This document shows positions 36,201 through 48,278 of a stretch of DNA of 64,000 bases, piece by piece; within the stretch, counting starts at the first letter, position 1; every line of letters starts with the position of its first letter. The notes below the pieces were generated by a model that was not told where the DNA came from, did no database searches, and saw only the letters and a list, made by a program, of their open reading frames with translations. Origin of the DNA: Ceratodon purpureus (lineage: Eukaryota > Streptophyta > Bryopsida > Pseudoditrichales > Ditrichaceae); the NCBI GenBank assembly GCA_014871385.1, contig CM026429.1, positions 14,619,979 to 14,683,978 on the forward strand. Reading direction: 5' to 3'. The translations under genes and the position numbers were made by a program.

Positions 36201-39200
36201 TGATCATAGCAATAACACATCCTTCAAGTAAATACTTGGTACAGGCTGAAGCGCTAAAGAACGACGAGGCATACACATGTATATTCTAACTCAAGTAGGT
36301 TTTCACATCAGAATCAGAAAGACTACGTAGTTCAAGTAGTTGAAAGTACAGAAACTGGAATATGCAGAGCTTTGTAAAATACGTACATCTTCAGGCACCA
36401 AAAATCGAACACCCCAATTAACTTCAGCACCAATTGACTTCCGTTCCTGAAAGAATCAAGTTTGTATATTCAGATATTGTCAAGGACACGTAAAACTGCA
36501 TAAGCAGCGATTATATTGTTCTAACGTCAAAGCATAAACAATAATACACAAAGTAGGAATGTATTGAGAAAAGGTTACGCCAGGACTGCGGATTTGACAG
36601 AAATACTCATATCATGTATAGTGGAATTGTCTAAAATTTTGTACAACACCAAATCCTTTCGAAAAATTTGCAAGTGAGTAAATGGCATAAGTATATAAAC
36701 CTGAGCTTGTTGCACTTCACGAGTATCAACTCCTCGTGCGTACGACCACAGCATGTCTCCTGTTTTAGCACCGAACTCCCTTTGCAAAAATTCCTGCGCA
36801 AGTCCATCAATTCAATTATCTGCTCTACTTTAAATATTCATTGCCTACAACAATGTCATTCTACATTAACAATGTCAGATACCTTTGATACTCTTCGTAA
36901 ATCAGGGCACTTGTGAAGGTTGTGAGAATGTAATTTCTCCTTCAACGTCCATCCAACCCCAGGAAGGTCCTCCACATCGAGCTCAGCCAAGAAACCTTCC
37001 ACCTAAATTACAACCCGGAAAACAATGAGCATTTTTATCCAAGGTGCATGACATCAATCGTCTTCATCAAAGATACACTCTCAACCCTGTATTTCTCAAT
37101 GGTTATCAGACTGAGGATTTCAGCCTACCTGTGTAGGTGCAATATAGTATTGACCGTTGGGCTTGGCTTTTCGTGTAGCCAAACGTGCTAACAACATGTT
37201 TCCCGAGACACCTGCACTAGCAGTGCACCGTGTTGCTTCAAAAATTTGACTTCTTATCATTGATGCAATTTTGCATGGGTCACCTTGACCTGTAACGTCC
37301 AGGAAGGCCTCATCACAGCTTACAGCCTGCAAGTGGAACAAGCAACACCATGTCAAAACATTCAAAACATTCTTAAGGACGTTATTCGCAACACACTAGA
37401 ATCAACATATATTTGAGCCTAGAAAATTAATTATAGCCAACACTGACCTTTCTAGATTACTCATGCCACATAGTGCCTAGACTTGCCTGTGCTACATCAA
37501 TGAGATTTATGTTAGTAGCAAAAGACAAGAGTTGTATCAAATGTGCCGCTTGCCAACACACCATGATAATCTCTCCACAATCGCCAAAGAAAAGTAAATA
37601 AGAGTAAAGTTGAGTAAAAGTCATGCACATATCATCCACCTGGAACTAAGACAAAGTAGTGAAACTTGCCTGAACTCTACCACAGTGGTGGTGCAAAATA
37701 TCATAAACCTTATCAGCTACCTGACATCCAGTGCATAAGTAAAGTCTTTTATTAGACCAGTGTACCAATAAATTTGGTAAATCACATCGATTATCACGTA
37801 ACGATCTCAACTCTCATATTGATTTGCAGGAGGTACAAAGGAATCTAAATAAACCAAAGATTGGCTAATTTATGAGATACCGGATGCCAAAGCCTAGAAT
37901 TTATTATGAAAGTCAATGTTGCGTTTGTGATGCATTCCAGACTTACGAACCTGTTCATAAGCCTCAAAGTTATACGGTACTATCTCTAGATCTGGGCATC
38001 GAGCCTTTGCGTCACGCACAAACATGCCTGCCCGTACACCTGCGAATTACAATCATATGCTTGAACTTTAAGTAGCTAAAGATGGAGTAATGGAAAGGCC
38101 TATACATTCATAGAGTAGGAAAAGACACAAATCGAAAATATTTGAAAACTCGAACATCTGAAATAATGATGGTGAGTGGGTGAAAATGCCAGGAAATTTT
38201 AGACTCGAATGCATGGCAGCTGCTGACCAAAAGCTCTTGCTGGATAATTTGCAGATGATATCTCCCCAGTGCCGCGTGCACTATCAGAATGACAAACAGC
38301 CACTGGCTTGCCATTTAGTTCAGGCCGCTCCCTGACTACCACGGCCACAAAAAAGCAATCCTGCGTATGCCAACAAAACTCAGAATTACGTCAAATCTAG
38401 AGGTTTTCTGCGAAAAGCAACAATACAAAAATAATGAGGGTGGCTGCTTGAGTAAGTACCATATCTATGTGGATAATAGCAGGATCTCCCCCTGAATCAG
38501 CTTTAAAACTTTGGTGCTCCTGGCCATCATTTTTCTCGTTCTTGCTTGAGGATCCATACCGGCTTTGATATCGGTTCCGCCACGTCCCTATAAAATGTAG
38601 TCTAGAAGCCTGCAGGCAAACGCCAATAGCAACTAAGCTTTTGAATTCTGAAGCGTCATGCACATACGTCGCATTTAGCAAAGACTGCCATGTAGTGAAC
38701 CAATTACCCATCTACTGCTAAAAAGATTTGATCGGCTTGAACTCCGAAGAGATCTCATCACCAACTCGGAGAATCACTTAGTGGTGCATGTGATACTAAG
38801 AAGTTGGCGTCGGACCTTATTTTGCTGATACAACAATTGTTACATAAATGAAGTTGCTTACATAAGGCAAACAAAAGAAGCACCTCATGCGGATTGCAGA
38901 CTCCTGAACTGAAATGTTAGTACTAAACCATGATTGTTGATTGGAAAATAGTAGAATAATATGCATAATTGTCCACTACTCACCTTAAAGTAGTTTTGCA
39001 CAAAATTCTTGTCCCCCAACGTTGAATGAGTTGTGTTAGCGTCTGAGTGTCCAATACTGATTTTCTTATTATTTCTCCCTGTAACACCTAGGCTCGCTTC
39101 CTCAACACGCGGCTCAAGCGATGCCTGTTTTACAAGATCATCGGCACTATGTTCTTCATTCTTTTTCAGTTCTTCCGCGGAAGGCGCAGCTTGAACCACC

Positions 39201-41957
39201 ACTCTAGCTGTTGGATCGCAATCACACTGTCATGCTCTTGTGAAAACCTAGTCTTTTAAGTCCCTTATACTATGGTACTGTACGTTTCATTAGCAAAAAG
39301 AGACAACAGACTGACAGCATGTGAGACAATTCAATGATTCACTTGACATCTAAGATGCGCTTGAGATCTATCCACACATGTCACTATTCTCTACTCTCAA
39401 TATCTTTTTTGAAAGCAGTAACAAAAACGATATTGAAAGCAACAACAGCTACCGACAAGGTCATGCTACCCATGGTAAACATAAACAGCAAACGACATGA
39501 AACATTAACCCCTGGGAGTACTGGGATTCAAATTGCATGGCTAGTTTTGAGGCATCTAAAATATGATTCGACATATGCTACGTGAAAATGGTAACATTCC
39601 AACCACTGAATGACACATTAAAAAGACTTGCTTCTAACCTTGTGAAGAAGATGGACCCGGCTTCTCTGTTGAGTGCGTATCTTCTAGTGCCAATCGAGCT
39701 CCTGGAACTCCGTCAAGGGTATTTGATTGTGTTGGACTGTCATCCCTCCAGTCAAGAGGAAGTGGGTTATGAATGAGTTTAGGATTCGAATAGGTTGACT
39801 GTAAAGTACGTTGGTTTGGATGTTCTAGCGCAATTCTTTCAAGTTGGTACGGTGCCCCTGCAGTTGCAGAATCGTAAGTCAAATTTGTGACAAAACTGCA
39901 CTCGTTGTTTTCCCAATAATACAGAGTACAATCGGCAGATCGGGATAAAGGCTAATAAATAAATATTAAAATCTTGTTTGTCGATTACGGTTGAAAATCC
40001 AGTTCGAACTAAAATCCATGACATAAACAATAATTAACCAAATTCCAAGATATTATGAAGAAGCTGCCTTACAAGATAGAACTCGGCCTGCAGCTATGCT
40101 GTCCACAATCCATTCTGGTTTTACTATTGGCAATCCTCGACTAAGAGACCTGCAAATCAAAGATCATGCTTCAGCACTTGTCCTGAAATACATGCTTCGT
40201 TTTACAATATTAATCTCATGACCAAAAGTAACACAACATCTTAATCCCTGTCACATACTTCCAAATTAGTTAGAAACATCATTGTGAGAATTTAGGCCAC
40301 TTTCCAACAAGAGAACTCCAACAAGATCGTTTACGATAAACTGTTACATACCTTGGATTTTTTATTTTACTGTCAGGGAGAGTACTGCAAATAATGTGAG
40401 TAACCAGGTCCCTTCTAAAATAATTTTCAAAAACACCCCCATACTGCAACATTAAATGTCGTAGCTCCTGCAAAAGCCACACGTAGTAAGCTTTCCAGGG
40501 ATCAGTGTGGCTTATGACTTGCAAAAATAAACTGCACACGTGATTTCCGACCTAGCATCTATATCAAGATGGGTTTCGAGTAAGAGTGTTTCCGAAAAGC
40601 CATGTACGTTCAGAGTAAATAAAACAGATTACAAAATGTGATCAATCATTGAATGCAGATGTAATATTTGAACAACGCCGTGGACATTCACATGAAGCAC
40701 ACAACGCCAGTGGACATACATAGGGGCTCCCAGATTTCAAACCTGATGAGAAGGTATGGTGAAACCATCCACCCAAATTGAAATTCCGTTGAACAGGCGT
40801 GACTTGGTTGAGCTCTCAGCAACGACGATTTGCCCTTCCTTAGAATGCAGCGCTGCAACAGCTGCTGTTGCACCACTAAAAGGTGACGTCCCAGAAGACA
40901 AGCAGTACACAAAAAGCTTCATTCAGTATTCTCCACATGAGATATTCTTTTTAACCATCGGAAAAGCGTTTTCTCGTTAAACAGATCATTATACTATTTC
41001 TAACGTAGTTGAATGTTTCTCGTTAACGCCGCGTATATGTTGTAATAATTCTGACTTAATGAATCGTAGCATCATGTTTGGTCATAAGAATTGGAACCAA
41101 TAGAGTCATTCGCTCACTTTGTCACCCAATATGGAATTGTAATACCGTCTTGTTCTATAACTCATCTACATCTATAATTGGAGCAAATACTTCGATGCCA
41201 CTTGATTGGAGCACACTTTCGAACAAAAAAGGGTGAGTTTACAAACAACTCTAGTAAGCATACATTTACGCGAGACACAAATAAATGGTGAACCTCCTAT
41301 TGCGTAACACTTGTAAGAGCCATTAAATCCACACAAGATAAATGAAAGCATCAAAAGAAGTGAGAAAGACGCAATCTATATACCTGAGAAGCTTGTTAGA
41401 AGAATCTTCATTATATTGCACATTTAGCTTGCGGCGCTTCTCAGCCATGTACCTGATCACCATCAATATATCCCAAATACGATCATCGAAAAAATCCTTT
41501 TAAAAAATAACGACTACTGAACTGGCTCAGCTAGGACATTACAAGGCATCAATACGAACTCTACACAACTTCTGCCATTGGCATACTTTCAAAATTAAAG
41601 ATCAAATCAGACAAAGCTGTAACTAATCATTGCAATATATGACTTAGCCACTGTTATATAACATTTTGACCTGCAATTTACGATGAGATGGGGTAGAAGG
41701 AAACCGAGACGTGGTTTGCGATTATTTAATTCCTTCACATATTAATATCAAAATACAACATATCATGGTCATATGTGAGAAACGAGTACTAACCTGCCGA
41801 AGTCGCTAACGCTATCCGGGTCTTTCTCCCGGATCTTGCTGATTCTCGCAGCAGCAGCGGATTGCGCCCCCCATCCCATCCCAGACGGGACATCGTCCTC
41901 TTTCTTTCTTTTAAGCATTAGCACTTTCTTCTCCTTCACTCTCACCTCATCAGCCAT
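33297..41957 (-). CDS. REV1: DNA repair protein REV1 (Y-family deoxycytidyl transferase)
   Basis: Translesion polymerase and scaffold, nuclear. There are 24 exons (minus): 41794-41957, 41384-41452, 40743-40875, 40352-40467, 40073-40149, 39639-39857, 38984-39207, 38460-38609, 38228-38360, 37951-38039, 37670-37720, 37129-37326, 36883-37002, 36701-36793, 36387-36446, 36113-36199, 35766-35849, 35610-35682, 35436-35510, 35044-35277, 34324-34805, 33942-34200, 33540-33820, 33297-33338. The total is 3513 bp, 1170 aa, in frame. Domains: BRCT about 100-190 (WVDGFTIPS, THIICSTLPDSK); linker NFVQNYFK then LHFIGTW; catalytic IIHIDMDCFF (383-388) and SCDEAFLD (478-485); helix-hairpin region DLPGVGWTLKEKL; little finger with IRGVGLQ-like VRGVGLQV; two ubiquitin-binding motifs, LDPSVLASLPPEI (about 875) and LDPSVMAALP (about 978); C-terminal protein-interaction domain to YGGHLKI. 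Intron 11 uses a GC donor. Arabidopsis REV1 is similar in length. Confidence 0.93.
35951..35994. repeat. 22-bp tandem duplication in a REV1 intron
   Basis: ACTCAAAATAGGGAGTATCG occurs twice in direct tandem in the intron between REV1 exons 16 and 17. The copies are identical, so the duplication is recent. Confidence 0.85.
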
Positions 41958-44044
41958 ACTCCAGAATATTCAAACAGCCAATGCGCCAGCAATTTAGGGT
42001 TCCCAGTTTCCAACTAAAGATCAAACTACCCCCTCCTCATCCCTCCTCTAAACTCCAGCAACTCTCCTAATCGCCAATCAGCACCCACCACAAAACGAAT
42101 CCCATTCGCATATCGCTCCCAATAAAACTACCCCAGTCGCAGAGTTAACCTCACCCTGCAACCCACAAAAGATTACATCGAACTCCTCCCCTGAAACTCA
42201 CACCACTGCCATTGAATGCACATAACCTCCTCCTCCGGTCCTCTCCGATCACCCCTTCATGGCTTCATCACCTCACCAAAAACGCAAAACACAATCACCA
42301 GAACCTCCAATTCTCACCCAAATACCCATCCTCTGCATCCCAAGCGCGACATTGTCAACCAATCTTCCACAATGCCATCTCCTGCAACAGAGCCTATAAG
42401 GAAGAGAAGCGAAAAATCTGCAAGCTGCATTTAGCTTTTGAACCAGAAATAAAGAACAAACTGCAATGACTTAATACTAATAAGCCTCATCAACCACACC
42501 ATAGATGCCACAAAAATAACAAAATGCCAAACCTTCCAACCAAAATGCAACTCCACCTCTACCTAGCCCCTCCATGGATTGACAAGCTCATCAACAATGC
42601 AAAAACCAATCAAAACCACATCCCTTCAAACCCATCCTCTACACGTTCAGTAACACCCTAACCCACACCCCAACATAACCCCTTCTTCAACAGATTCTCC
42701 AAGTAACAGAAATGAAGGAACCTGCTATGACATCGTATCCTAAAACCTTATGCTCTCCACCATCTCCACCATCTCCACCATCTCCACCCTCTCCAACTTC
42801 AGCAACATGGTAACCCAACTCATGACAATGCTCTCTTCTCCATCAATTCCCGAACAGACAGAAGTGACATACCTTACCTGCAAGCTCTGAAGGTGAAACT
42901 CCCACTTGCATCGTATCCCAATCCTCACAAGCTTCTCCTCTGCATCTCCAGAGACATAGCCCATCTACTCCATGAATCCATTCCCATGATCTCTCCATTG
43001 ACACGATGATCTCTCCATCTTCTTCTTCTTCATAACTTTCTGGAAAGACCACCAAATTTTGATCTGCAAGTTGTGGAGAGTTTGAAGCAGAGATGGGAAC
43101 AGGTTGCGATGGCTTGTTGATGGGATGGGTTTCGGTGATCTTGCAACAAACTTGGTGCACAATTGTTGAGTTGTGTTGGTGTTGGTGGGTGATGAAAATG
43201 GCGGCAAGTGTGGTAAAAGTGTTGGCCACGTCTGCAGGGTGTCGCGGGAAGGGAGTGGTGACGAGGATTTCCCGCCATGGGGTGGGGGAGTGTCTTCAGG
43301 TAGAAGCAGCCCAATCCTTTCTGCCTTGGGGCTTAGCTTGTTAGTACTGCCTGGGGAGTGGGGTTTGGAAATAATTTGGTGTCTTGAAATTATTGTGGCT
43401 AGGTTTCATTGAAATGTGAATAAATGTGAATGGACTTATTATACATGGTAGCTTCCTTGTAGCTTGGAATAGTTATTGATGATATTTAATGGAATATTCT
43501 AGCATCTTAGGCAAAGATATTAATTTAAAATGTGACTTTTCTTTTTCTTTTCTTTTTTTAAATCTTGGCTCTGTGTGCTCAAGAATTAAACGATGTCCAA
43601 ATAATGCCTGAAATTACAATAAGTACAATACATTCACAACCTAAAAATGTGATTTGTTCATTTAACCATTTTTATTAATAAAACCGAATTTCTTAATAAT
43701 AACAACAACAAATCTTTCTTTAATACATAATAAAAGCTTCATATATAACCAACCCAAAGATGACAGTGCTTAATGGAAGCTTAGAAGAATTTAGAAAAAT
43801 CTAGTATAAGCACCATTACTAGTTTTTAGAAAAAAAAACATTAATCATTGAATGATTTTGTTTCTTCAGAACTTACAAAATTTAGCCCTTGAAAAATTTT
43901 AACCTATTTTTCAAAAAATGCTATAAAAAATCCTATTTTTATAGCAAATAATTACAATGAAAAACAATAATACAAATTTATTTTTAATTGTAGGATCTTA
44001 AACAAGATTATAAAAATAAGATTTAATTGTTTTATTTATTTTAA
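41958..44044. other. Intergenic upstream of REV1
   Basis: The first few hundred bases above 41957 should hold the REV1 promoter and 5' UTR. A hexamer microsatellite CCATCT lies at about 42758-42786. The candidate exon at 42877-43229 is listed separately. AT-rich DNA follows up to the TTAA element. Confidence 0.4.
42877..43229 (-). other. Possible 5' exon of an unrecognised minus-strand transcript
   Basis: An open frame of about 115 codons includes NLVVFPESYEEEEDGEII and ends at a consensus donor, CAG followed by GTAAGG, at about 42871-42877. It has no clear ATG in frame near its start and no matching downstream exon was found before REV1. It could be a non-coding leader exon of REV1 or an independent gene. 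Confidence 0.22.
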
Positions 44045-44590
44045 CCCCTAAAGGGCGGAGGAGTATTTTCACAGTTTTTGAGTCAAAACAATGCCATGCC
44101 TACATCTTCTAATGTGAGCTAGATTTGAGAAACACCATAAGCAATTTAACTGTAAGATCTTTGAAAGTAGTGGGCTACCAAAAATCTGTACCAAAATTTG
44201 AGTTTGGGGAAGCAACGGATTGGGATATAATAACATGTGAAGTTTAGAAGATTAGTGAATTTCTGAAACACTAACAGTGAGTTTCACTGAAAATTGCTAC
44301 TTCAAAAATTTATAGAAACTTGGCAACTAAAGCTAATTCTCTTCTTTAGTATGTTAAGAACATGCACAATTTTTTAAATATTTTTCCAAATTACCAATCT
44401 GGAGAAAATGGATTAGACATAAGTGTCACTCTGAAATTTGATTTTTTTCAACAATGAGTTGTTCTTGCACTTTATGGCAAATTTAAAAGGATTTCTGATA
44501 AATCTAAAATGGTGAAGCCATAAAGTAGTCATTAGGGGAAAAATCAAGTCTCTAGGAGGCCTTGTAAGACAGCCCGGATTAGGTGAGCGT

Positions 44591-44735
44591 CCTGCCCGCT
44601 GACACTTCTCTTCGAAATCTCATTAGTCGATATCCTGCCCGCTGACACTTCTCTTTGAAATCTCATTAGTCGATATCCTGCCCGCTGACACTTCTCTTCG
44701 AAATCTCATTAGTCGATATCCTGCCCGCTGACAAC
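44591..44735. repeat. 43-bp tandem array, about 3.4 copies
   Basis: Units start at 44591, 44634 and 44677 with CCTGCCCGCTGACACTTCTC and end TAGTCGATAT; a fourth starts at 44720 and degenerates into GCTGACAAC repeats. The three full copies are almost identical. Confidence 0.9.
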
Positions 44736-44935
44736 AAAATTCGCCCCGCTGACAACAGGATTCGTTGACAATAGGATCCGCTGACAACATGATCCGGTAC
44801 TGTTCAATGGGGTGACAGCAGTGGGCACACGGTCGATGACAGTGTCATTACTGCTTGCATTGTCCAATTGGGGGGTAGGGTGGGGTGGGGTGGGGAAGGG
44901 AAGCGATTGGCTGGACCCCCCCAAATGCCAACTAC

Positions 44936-45001
44936 TGGCACTGCTGGCAGCATTTGGCGACCTGCTGGCACTGTTGGCAGCATTTGGCGACCTGCTGGCA
45001 C
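44936..45001. repeat. 30-bp tandem repeat, two copies plus a partial copy
   Basis: TGGCACTGCTGGCAGCATTT and the next ten bases repeat at 44966 with one change (CTG/TTG). A partial third copy runs into a palindrome CTGGCACCATTGGTGCCAG. Confidence 0.85.
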
Positions 45002-45473
45002 CATTGGTGCCAGCAGGTAAAGTGCACGGGCATGGCCTAATTTTCAGGCACAGATTCCGACCAAAGGCCTCCAGGAGACCCCAAACTTCCCCTAATGGGT
45101 CATACAATCATTCAAAAAAGAAAAAAAACACTAAAAACTCAAATCTACTTGCAGATATCTTCATTTCAATGCGCACTTGCAGAGATCCTCATTTTAGTGC
45201 GCATTGTGCTCAAAGTATAGGGAACTGCAATGTTCAATCTAGTATACCAAATACAGTGCTCACTAAAAACACCATCACCACCCAAATTATTTATTTTTTC
45301 TAAAATGAGGGGTGTGGTTTTCTAAGTAAATTTTCACCATATTCTTACTGCCAACTTGATTCTAAAGAGGTCTGGAACAAGAAACACTTAAATCTGACCC
45401 TTCCAGGGCATTTTACAGTGCTTTCTATTTCTGGTGTAATCCAAAAGTAGTTGCTTTGTCCTTCAGGGGTTAA

Positions 45474-48278
45474 ACTAAACGCATGGATTGGAAGAATATA
45501 GTAATTCAATTACACAAGATGATTATTGAGGGATCTTGCAATACTAGACGGGTACAATTTTTCCCTCTTTTAGATCAAATTTTATTGGTTGTAGAAAGAT
45601 ATAACTTTGTTGTCACAATTGCTTGTAATTTTCAAGAAACTAATGACGGTGAAAACTTTTTTTCGACCAACATAGCATCAATAGAGTACCTCAAATACTA
45701 TGACTAATTTGAAGATTGGTTGGTAATACTAGCCCAACTTTGCTTTAGACTAAATTCTCAAACTCAGGAGGCCATATAGAGTAATTGTTTTCATATGTCT
45801 CTCATTGAAAAAAGAAACCATGAAATTTTTTACATGAAAATTGCCCCCAAAATGCCTATTTTATTCCATTTGGATGCATTTTCCATGCAAATAAACATAA
45901 ATTCTTCTTTGATTAGGAAACATGTAGAAAATAGTTACTTTCTATGACCTTCCAAGTTCAAACATGAAGCAAAGTAACCATGAAATACTATGTTTCTCTT
46001 ACTTATTAATAAATTACTTTTGATCAATTTTTGTAGTCACTCTTGAAATATGGCGAGAACACTTCAAGAACCTTTTCTTGAAAATTTTCAAAAAGACTAC
46101 AAAACATTTTTTAACTTCAATTTAAAAAAAAACCCTTCCTTAACTATTCATGGAGTTTATGTTGTTCTGTATTTCTGAAATTAATTTTCATTGTTGCCCA
46201 CTACTCACCATTTCTGAAAGTATCATTTACGACATTGTTTACTGTTCAATATCAATGACTATTCACTCTATTTTCAACTGTTCTTATAAATGCAAAAATT
46301 AGTTTTTTCTGAAAGTTTCTAAATTCCTGTAAGACTTGCAATTTTTTTTTCTTACATGTATTGAAAATCAATCCATCTTCTTCCAAACTCAACACGGTTT
46401 TATACTTCGGGAATTAATCATGATTTACTTATCGTCACCAATACTCCTTTTGATCACTTGGTCATGCCCCCTAGAAAACACTGAGGCATCAATCAGTGTG
46501 AACACGCCCCTGAGACAAAGCAAATGATGAGATCCAAGCGACATATCAGAGATGAGGTTACAACTACCTCTGCAACTCCGATGTCTGCAGGTGTCCGCAG
46601 GAGAGTGGTCCCAAACTGAGAGTACAATAACCTCCCACTGACAGTATTTCGGAGCGCCCCATCTCTGACACTATGACAGACTGACAACATGCAACAGGCC
46701 CCTCTCGCAGGCCGGCCGGTGCGTTACGTGGCAGGCCACTTTCCCCAGTCCCCCCGCCTCAAGGGGCCGGCCCCCTCTGCAAGTAGCGGACTGGTGCCCA
46801 CCCCCTCCGCTGCCTCCCGAGCCAGCCCCTCTGCCAGCCTCAGTGGGACCAAATCATATTTCATCAGGATTCGCACCTCAGTCAGTTATTTTCTCTTCCC
46901 CTTTTTTCTCCGCCTTGTAAGTTATTCAGCTCCAGCAACTTGGCAATATGCATTGGATCATCACATCGGAGTTATCTTTAAAAGTATCCGGTATTTGATT
47001 TCGATATCGTGAGTTTCAATTAAACATAATCTTATCTTGTTTGCTCTAAATAGATATTAGATATGAAAGTACGGATTGAAGGAGTTCCCATATTCGGTAA
47101 GTAAAAGCTTCGTAGCTTCTAATTTTTTTAAAACCAATTTTAGAAGATGAAGTGACAACAAGACTAGTCTTCCTTGAGTTTAAAGACCACCGAGTTCTCA
47201 TACACACAAAATGGAGAAACCATCAAGCTCATCCAACCTCCCCAACTTGTTGGAGTAAAAAAATGTAAAAAACAATGTAAAAATTCAAGGTGAGATGAAG
47301 AATATTTCTATCATCGGTGCCCATCAGGAAGTACACACTACACACCCATCGGCATCCACCGGCACCCAGCTGGGTGCCTAGTTTAGAATCCAGAGGAGAA
47401 TGTTTGACGTTTACGTGAACAGTAGCAGGACCGGTACCAGTACTGTGCACTATGCATACTGTGCAGGATGCCACACCCGGAGCCGGAGACTAGCAACTTA
47501 GCATAGATCCATTAGATCTGGAGTGATCAGTGGAGTACCTAGCAGTAAGGTACAGTTGGTTCAATTATTATTTTAAGCCAGAGAGGAATACATGAGCAAA
47601 TTTAAGTTAATGCGGGCGTGGTATGATGAGCAGAGCCTGTTGCGTCAGCGGAATAGTCTCGTACCTTCCGTCATCTCTCCTGCTTTCCAGGATCCTTTCC
47701 CTTTAACTTGCAGTACACCAATTCAATCTAGCTCCGCGTCTCTGTCTAGAATGGCGTCCCGAGGTAACACCTCCGCACTGCAAGGTCATACCTTTGCGTA
47801 GAGTAGACCTCGGAGAGAAAACAGTACTGGTTTTACTAGCAAGGAGTCTGCTTTTTTCTAGACAAAGTTATGGGAAGCAAACTGAGCACGCACAATTGGA
47901 CTGCTGTGGTAACTTGGTGGTTATTGGACAGATGCGTTGATTGATGCTAGATAGATTCATGGCTTCGTCTTCTTTCTGATCTATCTGAAGGTGGTCACGC
48001 GTTTGGAGGACCGGTGTTGGTTGCAGAGGATGCGACAACGGAGGAGAGGACTGGACAGGTTGGTTGTGAGTTGAGGGAGCATGGATTCTAGTGAGATGGG
48101 AAGATACGGGGATGAGGTGAAGGGAATTCTAGGTTGTGTGGGTGAGTGGTGTTTGGTTTTTATGGTGTCGGCAGCTGTTGAGGGTTATGTTGATCTCTAG
48201 TATGGAGAGGAGGGGAGTGGAGGAGATGGTGGTGTAGGGAGGGGGATCGAGGAGGGAGGTTTGGGAGGGGTGGCAGGC
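45474..48278. other. Intergenic upstream of the NPR1-like gene
   Basis: The AT-rich first part shows no gene. A GC-rich patch at about 46690-46850 (rich in CCCC and GGCCGGCC) stands out from its AT-rich surroundings. The last few hundred bases probably hold the promoter and 5' UTR of the gene starting at 48279. No specific regulatory site is claimed. Confidence 0.4.

Larger units (their letters stand above)
44045..45469. mobile_element. piggyBac-like MITE 4, TTAA type, repeat-rich
   Basis: Exact TTAA lies on both sides (44041-44044 and 45470-45473). Inverted ends are CCCCTAAAGGGC and CCCCTGAAGGAC. At 1425 bp it is the longest copy. The family motif is AACTGTAAGATCT (44148-44160). The middle holds two tandem arrays (44591-44735 and 44936-45001) and a G-rich GGGGT run, absent from the sister copies. 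No transposase ORF is seen. Confidence 0.75.
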
